From positions 1 through 38,129 of the forward strand of contig JAQYWI010000034.1 in NCBI GenBank assembly GCA_030145015.1: a stretch of DNA of 38,129 nucleotides, written 5' to 3'. The notes beneath the pieces were generated by a model. The model had not been told where the DNA came from and did not search any database. It saw only the letters and a list, made by a program, of their open reading frames with translations. This document shows, one piece after another, positions 16,823 to 25,747 of this stretch (the stretch's first letter is position 1; each line of letters opens with the position of its first letter). The DNA comes from Desulfobacterales bacterium. Lineage in GTDB: Bacteria; Desulfobacterota; Desulfobacteria; Desulfobacterales; JAHEIW01. The translations under genes and the position numbers were made by a program.

Positions 16823-18034
16823 CTACTGCCGCAGCGGCAGTGTGATGGTGAAACAGGCACCTTTGCCGGGTTGAGATTTAACGGTCAGTTCTCCCTGGTG
16901 GTTTCGGACGATACCATAGCTGACCGCCAGCCCCAATCCGGAACCATCTTTTATGGTGGAAAAGAAAGGTTCGAAAATCTTATCCAGGTTCTCCGGGGGA
17001 ATCCCGCAGCCGCTGTCCTGAATCTCGATAATCAAATGCTCACCGGCGGAATCGGATCGGGTTCGGATCTCAATGGTCCCTTCCTGGTCGACGGCATGGG
17101 CGGCGTTCAGCAACAGATTGACGAAGACCTGCTGCAACTGGCTTCCATCCAGCATAGCGGGCTTCAGATCCTTTGAATATGCTCTTTCAAGTTGAATGTG
17201 CCGCAGGCGGAACTCATTTTCCAGCATGCAGACCGCACGATCAATGATCTGGTTGATATCGGTCAGCATCTTTTTCGGTTGCTGTTCTCGGGCGAACTCC
17301 AGTAAGCCCTGGATGATGATTTTACAGCGCTGGGTTTCCCGTATGATGATTTCCATTCCCTCTTTGAGCAAGCTGTCATCCGGAATTTTTTTGATGAGAT
17401 TGGAGCTGTAAAGCAAAACACCGGCCAGCGGATTGTTGATTTCGTGGGCGATGCCGGCCGCCATGCGCCCCAGGGCCGAAAGCTTTTCAGTTTGCAGCGC
17501 CAGCTGGTCATAGCGGGCTTGCTGCTCTCCGATCAGCCGCGCCTTGTCGATTGCGCAGGCACACTGCTGCGCCAGCGCTACGGCAAAGTCGACCTCATCT
17601 ACTTCGAACTGTCTCGATGCCGGAAAGTAGACTCTCAGAAGGCCCGCGATGTGGTCGCGAAAGACGAGAGGCAGATCCAGGACCATGCGAAGGCCTTCCT
17701 GGTAGGCCTCCTTGGGGTATTGAATCCGTTTATCTGTCCGCACGTCGTCGATGATGACAAACGGTTTCTGTTTGTAAACATCGGTGATGATGCTTTGCTG
17801 TGTCACCGGCCCCTTGGACAGATAGGACTCACTGAGACCGTAGGCGGCACTCAGTTCAAATTCCTTGGTGTCGAGATTCAGTATCCGCAGCAATGCTCCC
17901 TTGGCATTCAACGCTTCGGTAACCTTCCATACCATCAGCTCGAGGACTTCGTCTACATTTTCGCTGGAATGCACCAGATTGCTGAGCTCCCGGAAGGTAT
18001 CGTAGAAAACGGCAATCTTCGAAGATGTGGGCAT
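16823..18034 (-). CDS. GAF-domain sensor histidine kinase
   Basis: This is a cytoplasmic sensor kinase of about 403 residues with no membrane segment. A GAF domain occupies about residues 10-170. It is followed by a short coiled coil, a HisKA dimerisation domain with the phospho-His in GIAHEINNPLAG, and an HATPase_c domain with N box NLLNAAHA, G1 DSGCGIP and G2 GSGLGLAV. Start ATG 18034 is preferred over a TTG 30 bp upstream because AAAAGGA lies 7 bp ahead. It is followed immediately by the NtrC-type regulator, so they form a two-component pair. A small redox or metabolite signal sensed by the GAF domain is plausible; no ligand residues can be assigned. Confidence 0.93.
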   Translation of the reverse strand: MPTSSKIAVFYDTFRELSNLVHSSENVDEVLELMVWKVTEALNAKGALLRILNLDTKEFELSAAYGLSESYLSKGPVTQQSIITDVYKQKPFVIIDDVRTDKRIQYPKEAYQEGLRMVLDLPLVFRDHIAGLLRVYFPASRQFEVDEVDFAVALAQQCACAIDKARLIGEQQARYDQLALQTEKLSALGRMAAGIAHEINNPLAGVLLYSSNLIKKIPDDSLLKEGMEIIIRETQRCKIIIQGLLEFAREQQPKKMLTDINQIIDRAVCMLENEFRLRHIQLERAYSKDLKPAMLDGSQLQQVFVNLLLNAAHAVDQEGTIEIRTRSDSAGEHLIIEIQDSGCGIPPENLDKIFEPFFSTIKDGSGLGLAVSYGIVRNHQGELTVKSQPGKGACFTITLPLRQ

Positions 18035-18272
18035 GGTGATGTCCTTTTTGTTTATATTGAACAATTAATGACGAGGCTTGGCCTGATGCTTTTATTTGTA
18101 TGCCATTGCGCCCGTTGATGCAGCCCAAACTTATGAGAAATCCACCCAATGGACATAACCGCCTAAATTCGACATTCCGCCGGACTGGATTCTTAAAGAA
18201 GATAACCTGCCGCGTAAAAACCTGTTTGAGGCGATACGATCTGCTCCGGTGGACCACTTTGCAAGCTTAAAT

Positions 18273-18632
18273 TTAACTGCTTTTTTCAATTTTCTGCCCG
18301 GGTTCCCCTTTCAGCAAAATCGATTCGCGTTGGGCAACCGGCAGGCGGTATTCAGGTTTTTGATGCAGAGATTCTGCCGGACAGATTTCCACACAGATGC
18401 CGCAAAAGACGCAGGCGAAAGGATCATAACTCCAGGTGGCTGCTTTTTTATCCACCGCGATGCATTGCGAAGGGCATTTCAGAGCGCAGGCGCTACAGAA
18501 GGTGCACTTTTCAATATCGTTCATCAGTGCGCCGCGCACATTTTCAAACGGCGCTCGCACCTCCAGGGGATAACGCCGGGTGGCTTTTGGGAAGAATAAA
18601 TTTCGAAGTACATTCGGCGTCATTTTAAACAT
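18273..18632 (-). CDS. echF: Ech-type hydrogenase ferredoxin subunit (NuoI/EchF-like)
   Basis: This 119-residue polyferredoxin-like subunit has two 4Fe-4S motifs, CTFCSACALKCP and CVFCGICVEICP. It should carry electrons between soluble ferredoxin and the EchC small subunit on the cytoplasmic side. Size matches EchF (about 120 residues) rather than the longer NuoI. Start ATG 18632 has AGGAAA upstream. It is the last gene of an operon in exact echABCDEF order. A gap of 238 bp separates it from the histidine kinase; no clear terminator is visible there. Confidence 0.9.
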   Translation of the reverse strand: MFKMTPNVLRNLFFPKATRRYPLEVRAPFENVRGALMNDIEKCTFCSACALKCPSQCIAVDKKAATWSYDPFACVFCGICVEICPAESLHQKPEYRLPVAQRESILLKGEPGQKIEKSS

Positions 18633-18655
18633 GCTACAATTTCCTGCGTCTCAAT

Positions 18656-19732
18656 TTAGCGCTCGGTGCAACTGATGCACGGATCGATAGACAGCACCGC
18701 TACCGGCACATCCGACAGCCACATACCCGGCAATATGCTCAACAGTGCCGGAATGTTGGCAAATGTCGGGGTTCTGATTCGCAACCGCTCCAAATTTTTG
18801 GTTCCATCGGCTTTGATATAGTAAAACAGTTCGCCCCGGGGCTGTTCGACCCTGCAGACGGTTTCGCCTTGAGGCCGCCCTTTAACTTTAGTCCGTATCT
18901 CGCTTTGATCAATCCTGGATAACGCCTGTCGAATCAAATCGATGCTCTGCAATACTTCGCGAAAGCGGACCTTGCTGCGGGCATAGCAGTCTCCCCCGGT
19001 TTCCACCACCGGCTCGAAGTCGAGCTGATCAAAAGCCGCATAGCCCAACATGCGCATATCCTGGCAAACGCCGCTGGCGCGCAGCGTTGGCCCGGCCAGT
19101 CCTAATTCAAAGGCCTTGTCTTTGGTGATGACGCCCTTGCCGGCGGTGCGTTTTTTTACGGTATAATCTGTCAGCAGGGTGGATCCGAGTCGGTTGATCT
19201 CCTGTTCGACCTCCGCCAGTTCTGCAAGCATCCAACTTATTTGTTCGGGGGCCAAATCCCGCCGCACGCCGCCGATAACATTGACGGAGACAATAATTCT
19301 GTTTCCAGCAGTGGCCTCGTTGAGATCCAGGACCTTTTCGCGAATTTTCCATAATTGCATAAAGAGGCTTTCAAAGCCGAAGCTGTCGGCAAACAGTCCG
19401 AGCCACAAAAGATGGCTGTGCATCCGGTTCAATTCGGACCAAATGGTGCGCAGAAACGTTGCACGCCGCGGCACCTCAATTCCCATTATCGCTTCAATGC
19501 CCTGACAGTAACACATGGCATGGATCATCGAGCAGATCCCGCAAACGCGCTCGACCACCTGGGTCATCTGTTTAAAATCACGGATATTCGCCAGCATTTC
19601 AAGCCCCCGGTGAACGAAGCCCAGCGCCGGAATGGCCTCCGTGATGACTTCGTCTTCCACCGTGAGTTTCAAATGCAAGGGTTCCGGCAAAACCGGATGC
19701 TGGGGCCCGAACGGTATAACGGTTTTCAGCAT
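18656..19732 (-). CDS. echE: Group 4 [NiFe] hydrogenase large subunit (EchE-like)
   Basis: This 358-residue catalytic subunit keeps both Ni-Fe ligand motifs: RVCGICSMIH near residue 65 and DPCISCTER at the very C-terminus. NuoD of complex I lacks these Cys, so this is a hydrogenase. The protein ends right after the motif, with no C-terminal extension to be cleaved, as in Ech-type enzymes. The start ATG 19732 directly follows the stop of echD and has GGAGGGAG. The length equals that typical of EchE. It should reduce protons with ferredoxin or oxidise H2, coupled to ion movement by EchA/EchB. Confidence 0.94.
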   Translation of the reverse strand: MLKTVIPFGPQHPVLPEPLHLKLTVEDEVITEAIPALGFVHRGLEMLANIRDFKQMTQVVERVCGICSMIHAMCYCQGIEAIMGIEVPRRATFLRTIWSELNRMHSHLLWLGLFADSFGFESLFMQLWKIREKVLDLNEATAGNRIIVSVNVIGGVRRDLAPEQISWMLAELAEVEQEINRLGSTLLTDYTVKKRTAGKGVITKDKAFELGLAGPTLRASGVCQDMRMLGYAAFDQLDFEPVVETGGDCYARSKVRFREVLQSIDLIRQALSRIDQSEIRTKVKGRPQGETVCRVEQPRGELFYYIKADGTKNLERLRIRTPTFANIPALLSILPGMWLSDVPVAVLSIDPCISCTER

Positions 19733-20155
19733 TCAACTCCCTCCTGTGCCGGGTAAATCCGCAGATGCCGAAAGCATTTTCGCTTTGTCAGCATTCATTT
19801 TTGCCACGGTATACCTGCAAAACGGCGTTACCTTGACGTCCCCCTCTAAATAGAGGGTGCGCTCGTAATCTACGGCCAGGCCACTGAAACGCAGACCGAA
19901 AAGATCCTGGATTTCATTTTCCACCAGAAAAGCGGCAAAATATACCGGGGTGATACTCGGCAGCGCGCGATCTGCTGGGACGCTCACCCGCAAATGCTTC
20001 AGGACAAGATCTTTATCGAAGTGATAGAGGACAACGACCATGTTCTCATCGCCTTGCATACACGACAGTGTAACGAACCGGTATCCTTCCACTTTTATTT
20101 TGGCAACCGCACCCACCAAATTATCAGGATCGACGGATATCACTTCATCTCGCAT
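19733..20155 (-). CDS. echD: Ech hydrogenase subunit D (NuoC-like)
   Basis: This protein of about 140 residues is related to the 30 kDa NuoC subunit. Matching segments include YRFVTLSCMQGDENMVVVLY and the C-terminal FGLRFSGLAVDYERTLYLEG, which resembles the NuoC signature but is degenerate. Start ATG 20155 is chosen over upstream codons because AAGGAAGG lies at a good distance; it overlaps echC by 11 bp. It is a structural link between EchC and EchE. No cofactor ligands are expected. Confidence 0.87.
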   Translation of the reverse strand: MRDEVISVDPDNLVGAVAKIKVEGYRFVTLSCMQGDENMVVVLYHFDKDLVLKHLRVSVPADRALPSITPVYFAAFLVENEIQDLFGLRFSGLAVDYERTLYLEGDVKVTPFCRYTVAKMNADKAKMLSASADLPGTGGS

Positions 20156-20600
20156 GGGTTTTCCTTCCTTCTTTGCTCCGCGTGAACACATTTAAGCCCA
20201 GCGTCACACCGTCAATGATAGCCTCCGGTTTAGCCGGGCACCCCGGCACATAAACGTCCACCGGAATCACCTTGTCGACGCCGCCGATCACGTTGTAAGC
20301 TTCCCTGAAAATGCCGCCCGACAGCGCACAGGAACCGATGGCCACAACCAGCTTGGGATCCGGCATCTGGTCGTGCAAATTGAGCAGCACCTTCCGGTTG
20401 CGGTAATTAACCGTACCGGTGACAAGCAGAAGATCGGCATGCATGGGGTTGCCGACATTGATGATGCCGAAGCGTTCAATATCATACACCGGTGTCAGAC
20501 ACGCCAGAACTTCAATATCGCAACCGTTGCAGCTGCTGCAATCATAATGCAGCAGCCAGGGTGACTTGACGCGCGCTTTTTGGATAAGTTTCTTAAACAT
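20145..20600 (-). CDS. echC: Ech hydrogenase small subunit (NuoB/EchC-like)
   Basis: This protein of about 151 residues carries the proximal 4Fe-4S cluster that receives electrons next to the Ni-Fe site. Ligand Cys are visible in CSSCNGCDIEVLAC, GSCALSGG and VPGCPAKPE. Start ATG 20600 lies behind AAGAGGCG. An in-frame extension upstream overlaps echB and is not needed for the family length. It sits between echB and echD, in canonical order. Confidence 0.92.
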   Translation of the reverse strand: MFKKLIQKARVKSPWLLHYDCSSCNGCDIEVLACLTPVYDIERFGIINVGNPMHADLLLVTGTVNYRNRKVLLNLHDQMPDPKLVVAIGSCALSGGIFREAYNVIGGVDKVIPVDVYVPGCPAKPEAIIDGVTLGLNVFTRSKEGRKTHAR

Positions 20601-20611
20601 GCCGTCGCCTC

Positions 20612-21463
20612 TTAGCCGACATACAGCCAGATAAGATTCACCAGAGACAATGTCAGCCCCATCGCCCAAACATAACCGAGCATCCAGCGCCAGTTCATGC
20701 GCGCCGAGACATTGTCAATCAGAACTTCCATAAAATAAGTCGCCACAATCAGAATCATCATCGCGATCCAGTTGTTGGCCCAGAAAAGTGAACAAAACCC
20801 CAGCAGCAATATGGTTTCATACCAGTGACCGATCTCGGTGAGGGCCAAAAACGGACCGGAATAATCCGTGAGCAGACCCTTGACGAGTTCTTGATGCGCG
20901 TGATGGGAAGTGGATAGATCAAACGGCGACTTGCGAAGCTTGATGGTCAGTGCATATCCGAGAACCACAAATAAAAACGGCAGTTTCATCAGCAGCGGCT
21001 CGTCCCAGGTGTCGAGTCCTGCAATTTTGAAGCTGCCGGTTTCAAGGTAAATTCCGACGGCGACAAAAACCAATAGCGGTTCATAGGACAGAATCTGCAG
21101 GAGCTCGCGGTGCGCCCCCACCTGGCTGAAGGGTGAGGTGGAAGAAAGCGCGCCGACCACTAAAAAAACGGCGCCGACGGCCTGCGTAAAAAGGATCAAC
21201 AACAAATCCGACTTTAGAAAGAAGAGAACCAAAGCGATGGCGGTCGCCGCCACGTAACAGTAGGCGCAAAATGCCTGCCAAACATTTACGACTACCTTTT
21301 CTTTGCCCCAGAGTTTAACCACGTCGTAAAAGGGCTGCCACATCGGCGGTCCGATGCGTGACTGCAGACGCGCAGTCAGTATGCGGTCCAGACCGCTAAC
21401 CAAACCGCCCAGCAGGGGTCCCCCGATGAGCCCGATGACGATAGACACCGCCGTGCCTGTCAT
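20612..21463 (-). CDS. echB: Ech hydrogenase membrane subunit B (NuoH/HyfC-like)
   Basis: This 283-residue integral membrane protein is related to NuoH. The N-terminal GPLLGGLVSGLDRILTARLQ and RIGPPMWQPFYD segments are the NuoH/HyfC signature, and KSPFDLSTSHHAHQELVKG is the conserved loop facing the peripheral arm. About eight membrane segments are seen. The ATG overlaps the echA stop in an ATGA junction. It should anchor the hydrogenase module and take part in ion translocation. Confidence 0.93.
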   Translation of the reverse strand: MTGTAVSIVIGLIGGPLLGGLVSGLDRILTARLQSRIGPPMWQPFYDVVKLWGKEKVVVNVWQAFCAYCYVAATAIALVLFFLKSDLLLILFTQAVGAVFLVVGALSSTSPFSQVGAHRELLQILSYEPLLVFVAVGIYLETGSFKIAGLDTWDEPLLMKLPFLFVVLGYALTIKLRKSPFDLSTSHHAHQELVKGLLTDYSGPFLALTEIGHWYETILLLGFCSLFWANNWIAMMILIVATYFMEVLIDNVSARMNWRWMLGYVWAMGLTLSLVNLIWLYVG

Positions 21464-23397
21464 AGCGCACCTCCCACAACCAGGGTGAGAAGCACGCCTG
21501 CGCCCAGATTAATCCAGGTCGTCAGCCGCTGCTCGCCGAAGATGGAGGCCAGATAATAGTTTTTGGCCTCGGCTTTGACCAAAAGGTTCTTGGGCCCTAT
21601 GAATACACCCGGCGCATGCGTCTGTATTCCGCTCAGATAAGGCGCAACGATGCGCGCCCCGGCAGCTTTTTTAACAGCCAAAATGGCAATGACAAATCCG
21701 AGGATGGCGACCATACTTAACGGAAAAACGGCAAAAGCGCCGGTCGTATTTTCCAAAACCCCGCGCTTCACTATAAAGGGCGCGGCATATCCCGCATTCA
21801 ATGCCGGCACTGCAAACCACACATACAGCCAGGGCGCCGCAATGCTCGATAGGCCTGCAACCAGACATAATGCGCCCAGAGCACCCCAGGTTAGCAGCGG
21901 CTGACGCTCCAGTTTGAATCTGCCGGCAAACGGATCGCTCATCAGGGTCCCGGCCCAGCGGGCCCAGTACATAACCGTCAAGGCACTTCCGAGCGCAATC
22001 ATAATGACGACATAGAGGTTGCGGGCAGCGGCCTCTATCGCCATCCATTTGCTCAAGAGAACGCCGAAAGGCGGCATGATCATCATGATGACGCCCATCA
22101 CGGTAATGAGTGCTGTCAGTGCCATGGTGGCGTACAATCCCCGCATGTCCTCGATATCACGGCTGGCGATATGCTGCTCAATGCTTCCCACGCACAGAAA
22201 CAGGAGGGCTTTAATGACGGCGTGGAAAAAAATCAAAAGTATTCCGGCAATTATGGCTTGCGGGGAGTTCAATCCGGCGCAGGCGAAAATGAGGCCCAGG
22301 TTACTGATGGTGGAATACGCTAAAACCTTTTTTCCGTTGCTTTGACCGACAGCCAGTGCGGCAGCGGACAGAAATGCATATCCGCCGAAAACGGCAACGC
22401 AGTGGCTCAAAAAGGTGCCGTTCATCGCCGGCGCCAGCCGTAAAACCAGATAGACGCCGACTTTGACCATCGTGCTCGAGTGCAACAGCGCTGATACCGG
22501 CGTGGGGGCGACCATCGCACCTAACAGCCAGCTCTGGAAGGGAAATTGAGCGGATTTTGTAAAGGCCGCAAAGCAAAGCAGGGCCATCGAAAGAAGATAA
22601 ACACCGGCATCGATGTTGCCGTATATTATCATGCGCTGCAGCTCAAGGATACCCGTCTCACGATAAATGCCGACCAGGGCCAAGATGAAGGCTGCGCCCC
22701 CCAGACTGTTCATCCACAGGGCGCGCAATGCGTTTTTTACGGCCTCTTTGGTGCCGTCATGGGCAATAAGAAGAAACGAGCACAGCGTGGTCAGCTCAAA
22801 GAAAAAATAGAAAATAAGCATATCATTGGAGAGCACCAAACCGTTCATGGCACTCAAAAACAGCAGCATCACAAAGAAGAACCGGGGTTGTCTGGATCTG
22901 TTCAATCGGAGGTGTTCCTCGTGATTTTTCATGTAAGCGATGGCCTGAAAGCAGATAAGCGAGCCGACAATGGAAACAATCAGCACCATAACAAGCGTAA
23001 GATGATCGCAATACAGTGCCGAAGTGTCCGGTTTGTCTTGAATCAGGAAAAACTCGAAGTAAAGCAGGAAAATGATCTGCAAAAGAGCCAGGGCTTTAAT
23101 CGCAATATGGCGGTGTCTGAATCCGAAATACAAAATGATCAGCAGCAGGAAAAAATCCAAAGCCTGGACAATGACGTGGATGCTAACGCCGAAAAAGGGC
23201 TGCGGCGACAAACTGAAGGGCGTCAGCGGAATAAGCAACACGGCGCTGGTGATCAACACCGTCCCGGCAATTAGAACAACGATGGACCGAATCGCGCTTA
23301 CGCGAATCAAATAACAGATAACGGCCGCCGCAAAGGGTAGAATAATAAGTATAGCGGAAAGTTGTTCTGCGCTAAGCATCTCTTCTGCCATATTCAT
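21460..23397 (-). CDS. echA: Ech hydrogenase antiporter-like subunit A (NuoL/HyfB-like)
   Basis: This 645-residue protein has about 16 membrane segments and is of the NuoL/MrpA type. Recognisable parts are FYFFFELTTLCSFLLIAHDG, KSAQFPFQSWLLGAMVAPTP and the HSSTMVKVGVYL loop, which carry the family's conserved Glu, Lys and His of the ion path. It translocates H+ or Na+ during H2 turnover. Start choice is uncertain: ATG at 23397, 23391 or 23379 all lack a strong Shine-Dalgarno. It follows the tandem USP by 75 bp with no promoter seen between, so the sigma-54 promoter at 24461-24478 probably serves both. Confidence 0.93.
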   Translation of the reverse strand: MNMAEEMLSAEQLSAILIILPFAAAVICYLIRVSAIRSIVVLIAGTVLITSAVLLIPLTPFSLSPQPFFGVSIHVIVQALDFFLLLIILYFGFRHRHIAIKALALLQIIFLLYFEFFLIQDKPDTSALYCDHLTLVMVLIVSIVGSLICFQAIAYMKNHEEHLRLNRSRQPRFFFVMLLFLSAMNGLVLSNDMLIFYFFFELTTLCSFLLIAHDGTKEAVKNALRALWMNSLGGAAFILALVGIYRETGILELQRMIIYGNIDAGVYLLSMALLCFAAFTKSAQFPFQSWLLGAMVAPTPVSALLHSSTMVKVGVYLVLRLAPAMNGTFLSHCVAVFGGYAFLSAAALAVGQSNGKKVLAYSTISNLGLIFACAGLNSPQAIIAGILLIFFHAVIKALLFLCVGSIEQHIASRDIEDMRGLYATMALTALITVMGVIMMIMPPFGVLLSKWMAIEAAARNLYVVIMIALGSALTVMYWARWAGTLMSDPFAGRFKLERQPLLTWGALGALCLVAGLSSIAAPWLYVWFAVPALNAGYAAPFIVKRGVLENTTGAFAVFPLSMVAILGFVIAILAVKKAAGARIVAPYLSGIQTHAPGVFIGPKNLLVKAEAKNYYLASIFGEQRLTTWINLGAGVLLTLVVGGAL

Positions 23398-23472
23398 TGC
23401 GTTTATTCTTGGATGTTGTTCAATAAAGTCTTCCGAAATCTGCCTGAAACCCGCGCAGGAGCGATGCGATGC

Positions 23473-24408
23473 TCAACTTCCAATCCACAGGGCCGGTTGA
23501 AACGCAAAGTGCAGAATTTTTCTACTGACCCGCCCGATCTTGAAGTCTCCTACCGAAGTAAAGCCCCGCCGGCCGAACACTATGGTGTCAAAGCCGCCGG
23601 CGGCGGCTGCCTTGGCGATCGCCGCTGCCCTGCTCTTTTGATGCGTCAAGATTTCACTGGAAATCTGCTCTTCGGAGAATCCCGCCTTCAGCAAGCGTCT
23701 CTTGGCTTCATTTAGGACCGGCACAATTTTTCTTTGGTTGGCTGCGATCCAATGCGCCTCATGCTTTTGCTTGAAGAGTTCCTTCGTGCCGAGCTGCTGA
23801 ATATTCAAAGGTCTGATGACATGGCAAAACATGACTTCGCATTCCGCAGGCTCTAATAAAGCCCCAACATTTGCGACTGCGTTCATCGATCCTTCGGAGC
23901 CGTCAAGCGCGATCAATATTTTTTGGGATTCGGGGCTTTCGCCAACCACTATAATGGGAATGTGGCCGATCGTTTCCACTAGCTTAGAAGCAACACTTCC
24001 CATCGTAATCTCTTCAATTTTACTGGCTCCGGTACGTCCGACCACCAGAGCCGAATAATCCTCATATGATTCATTGATAATATCTCTGGCAATGCCGGAC
24101 CTCATGCTTTGCGCGTTAACATTGACGGCTTCTGGCGCAATATCGGCATCCAACAATAAGGCTTGTGCTTGCTGCATAAAGTCGTCTATGATTTCCTCTT
24201 GATGAACTTTCCATATCCCCAGCAGATGGCCTTCGCTATGGCCTGAAGAATCCACATGCATATCTCGGAATGCCTCAGGAATTTCAGCCATCACATGCAA
24301 CAAAACGATTTGCGATTTTTTGGAAAATAACCGGCCCACATAGCGCACGGCATTTAGAGATTGATCAGACCCATCTACGGCCAATAAAATTTTAGGGTGA
24401 TTTTGCAT
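23473..24408 (-). CDS. Tandem-domain universal stress protein heading the ech operon
   Basis: This 311-residue protein has two Usp domains, starting KILLAVDGSDQSLNAVRYVG and KILIALDGSEGSMNAVANVG. The first has a complete ATP-binding loop G-x2-G-x9-G-S (GRTGASKIEEITMGS). The second ends in Gly-Arg (GRRGFTSVGDFKIGR), as in the paralogue at 6279-7214. ATG 24408 has a GAGG 7 bp ahead. A sigma-54 promoter about 55 bp upstream and only 75 bp to echA suggest it is the first gene of the hydrogenase transcript. A role in protecting or sensing energy status together with Ech is inferred only from context. Confidence 0.93.
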   Translation of the reverse strand: MQNHPKILLAVDGSDQSLNAVRYVGRLFSKKSQIVLLHVMAEIPEAFRDMHVDSSGHSEGHLLGIWKVHQEEIIDDFMQQAQALLLDADIAPEAVNVNAQSMRSGIARDIINESYEDYSALVVGRTGASKIEEITMGSVASKLVETIGHIPIIVVGESPESQKILIALDGSEGSMNAVANVGALLEPAECEVMFCHVIRPLNIQQLGTKELFKQKHEAHWIAANQRKIVPVLNEAKRRLLKAGFSEEQISSEILTHQKSRAAAIAKAAAAGGFDTIVFGRRGFTSVGDFKIGRVSRKILHFAFQPALWIGS

Positions 24409-24460
24409 CGGCTAGCCTCAACTGGATTTTTAGGCATTGGACCGGGTTTGTCACTGTGTG

Positions 24461-24478
24461 TAGCAGATATTATGCCAG
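24461..24478 (-). promoter_or_regulatory. Sigma-54 promoter of the USP-echABCDEF operon
   Basis: Minus-strand TGGCATAATATCTGCTA has GG (24475-24476) and GC (24463-24464) 10 bp apart and matches TGGCAY...TGCT. The predicted leader to ATG 24408 is about 44 nt. An AT-rich enhancer element follows 101 bp upstream. Confidence 0.8.
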
Positions 24479-24563
24479 GAAATGGTATCTCATATATATA
24501 TAATTAATCCGGTCTGTTATCTAAAATCGTGCCCCCCCCGACGACTGGATTGAATCCGGCGTC

Positions 24564-24600
24564 TTAGAAAAAATTCGAAAACCTTTTCGCAAATATTCGA
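24564..24600 (-). promoter_or_regulatory. Putative enhancer (UAS) for sigma-54 activator, copy B
   Basis: On the + strand it starts TTAGAAAAAATTCGAAAA and includes TTTTCGCAAATATTCGAAA. CG steps lie at 24576, 24588 and 24598 (spacing 12 and 10), the same as in copy D. The element begins 101 bp upstream of the -12 GC at 24463. Confidence 0.65.
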
Positions 24601-24777
24601 AATTAATTTGAAGAAAAATAGACGAGCGCCAAAAGCAAACCTTTTGAGTGCGGCAGGGGGGTTCTATGCAGCGTCTTAAAAAGGCTGCAGCAGACCTCTC
24701 GCCAGGTTTCGCAAAGAACAAACATGACCCTAAGCGATACCCATGGATAAAGGCCTGCGCCGTGTGACGTTAAAGGA
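24601..24777. other. Rest of the intergenic region upstream of the USP-ech operon
   Basis: Between the enhancer-like copy and the end of the diguanylate cyclase gene there is no convincing coding frame. A C-run lies near 24534. No terminator hairpin with a T-run was seen. Confidence 0.4.
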
Positions 24778-25671
24778 TTATAGGCGTGCGGTTTTGGGGG
24801 ATGTGCTCAGATGCGTTATGATATCGACCGCTTCAATTACTTTATAATGAATTCTGTTTTTACCATTATTCTTGGCGTTATACATTTGCACGTCAGCGGC
24901 ATTTATCACCTGCTTGACGCTGTCAGGCGGGTTCTCAAATGTGACCGCACCGATACTGAAAGTTACCGGCCAATTATTCTTTTGCATCAGTTTTAAAAGT
25001 TTGTCTCTAAGTTTCCTGGCAACCAGGGCGACAGAATCTGCACCGGTCTCTGCCAGTAGAATAACGAATTCATCGCCTCCGAATCGTCCTATGATGTCAA
25101 TTGCACGGAGATTGCTTTTTATCATTTTGGCAGCGGAACACAAAAGCGCGTCGCCACTGTGATGCCCCAAACGGTCGTTGATTTGTTTGAAGTTGTCAAT
25201 GTCCAGATATAAAGCCGACAGCGGTTTCTGGTAGCGACGGGCTTTATTTAGCTCCATTTCCGCCAAATCGTAAAAAGCGCGCCTGTTGGGTATTGCGGTC
25301 AGCGGATCGGTTCTGGCGAGCGCTTGATGGTTATCCAGAACACTTTTTAATTTTGTGAGAATAAACGTAATGATTAAAAACACGGTTAGCCGAAAAGTCT
25401 CGTTCAAATACGGAATGAATGCGCTTGAGAAAGCCGGCAGCATGGTTAAATCGGCAGTTAGCCAGGAAATGGCGCTGGTCAGCGAAACCGCAACGCCGGC
25501 CCACCTGCCGGCATGCCAGGTCGCCAGTGCAATCGGCAATAAATAAAAAAGCGATAGCGCAAATTCCGGTCCGGTCAGATAGCGAATCACGCCGATAAGC
25601 GTGGCCGTAAACAGGCAAAATAGCGTTAACAGGTATTTGCGACAATTCTTGCGGTTACCCGCCATCGTCAT
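24778..25671 (-). CDS. Membrane-bound diguanylate cyclase (GGDEF domain)
   Basis: This 297-residue protein has four or so N-terminal membrane segments (about residues 12-110) with short loops, then a GGDEF domain. The active site reads RFGGDEFVILLAETG, complete for c-di-GMP synthesis. The inhibitory I-site RxxD (RAID) sits five residues before GGDEF. The start ATG 25671 has weak upstream signal (ACGGAA), and M3 is possible. It is the last gene after the CoA-transferase pair, 76 bp away, on the transcript starting at the 29102 promoter. A PilZ protein at 30826-31182 could be a local effector. Confidence 0.92.
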   Translation of the reverse strand: MTMAGNRKNCRKYLLTLFCLFTATLIGVIRYLTGPEFALSLFYLLPIALATWHAGRWAGVAVSLTSAISWLTADLTMLPAFSSAFIPYLNETFRLTVFLIITFILTKLKSVLDNHQALARTDPLTAIPNRRAFYDLAEMELNKARRYQKPLSALYLDIDNFKQINDRLGHHSGDALLCSAAKMIKSNLRAIDIIGRFGGDEFVILLAETGADSVALVARKLRDKLLKLMQKNNWPVTFSIGAVTFENPPDSVKQVINAADVQMYNAKNNGKNRIHYKVIEAVDIITHLSTSPKTARL

Positions 25672-25747
25672 TTCCGTTTATTCTCCACAGCTTCGTTGAT
25701 CAAAAAAATCTTCTGCAAAAAGATTCGTTTTCACGGTCCAGCACGTA

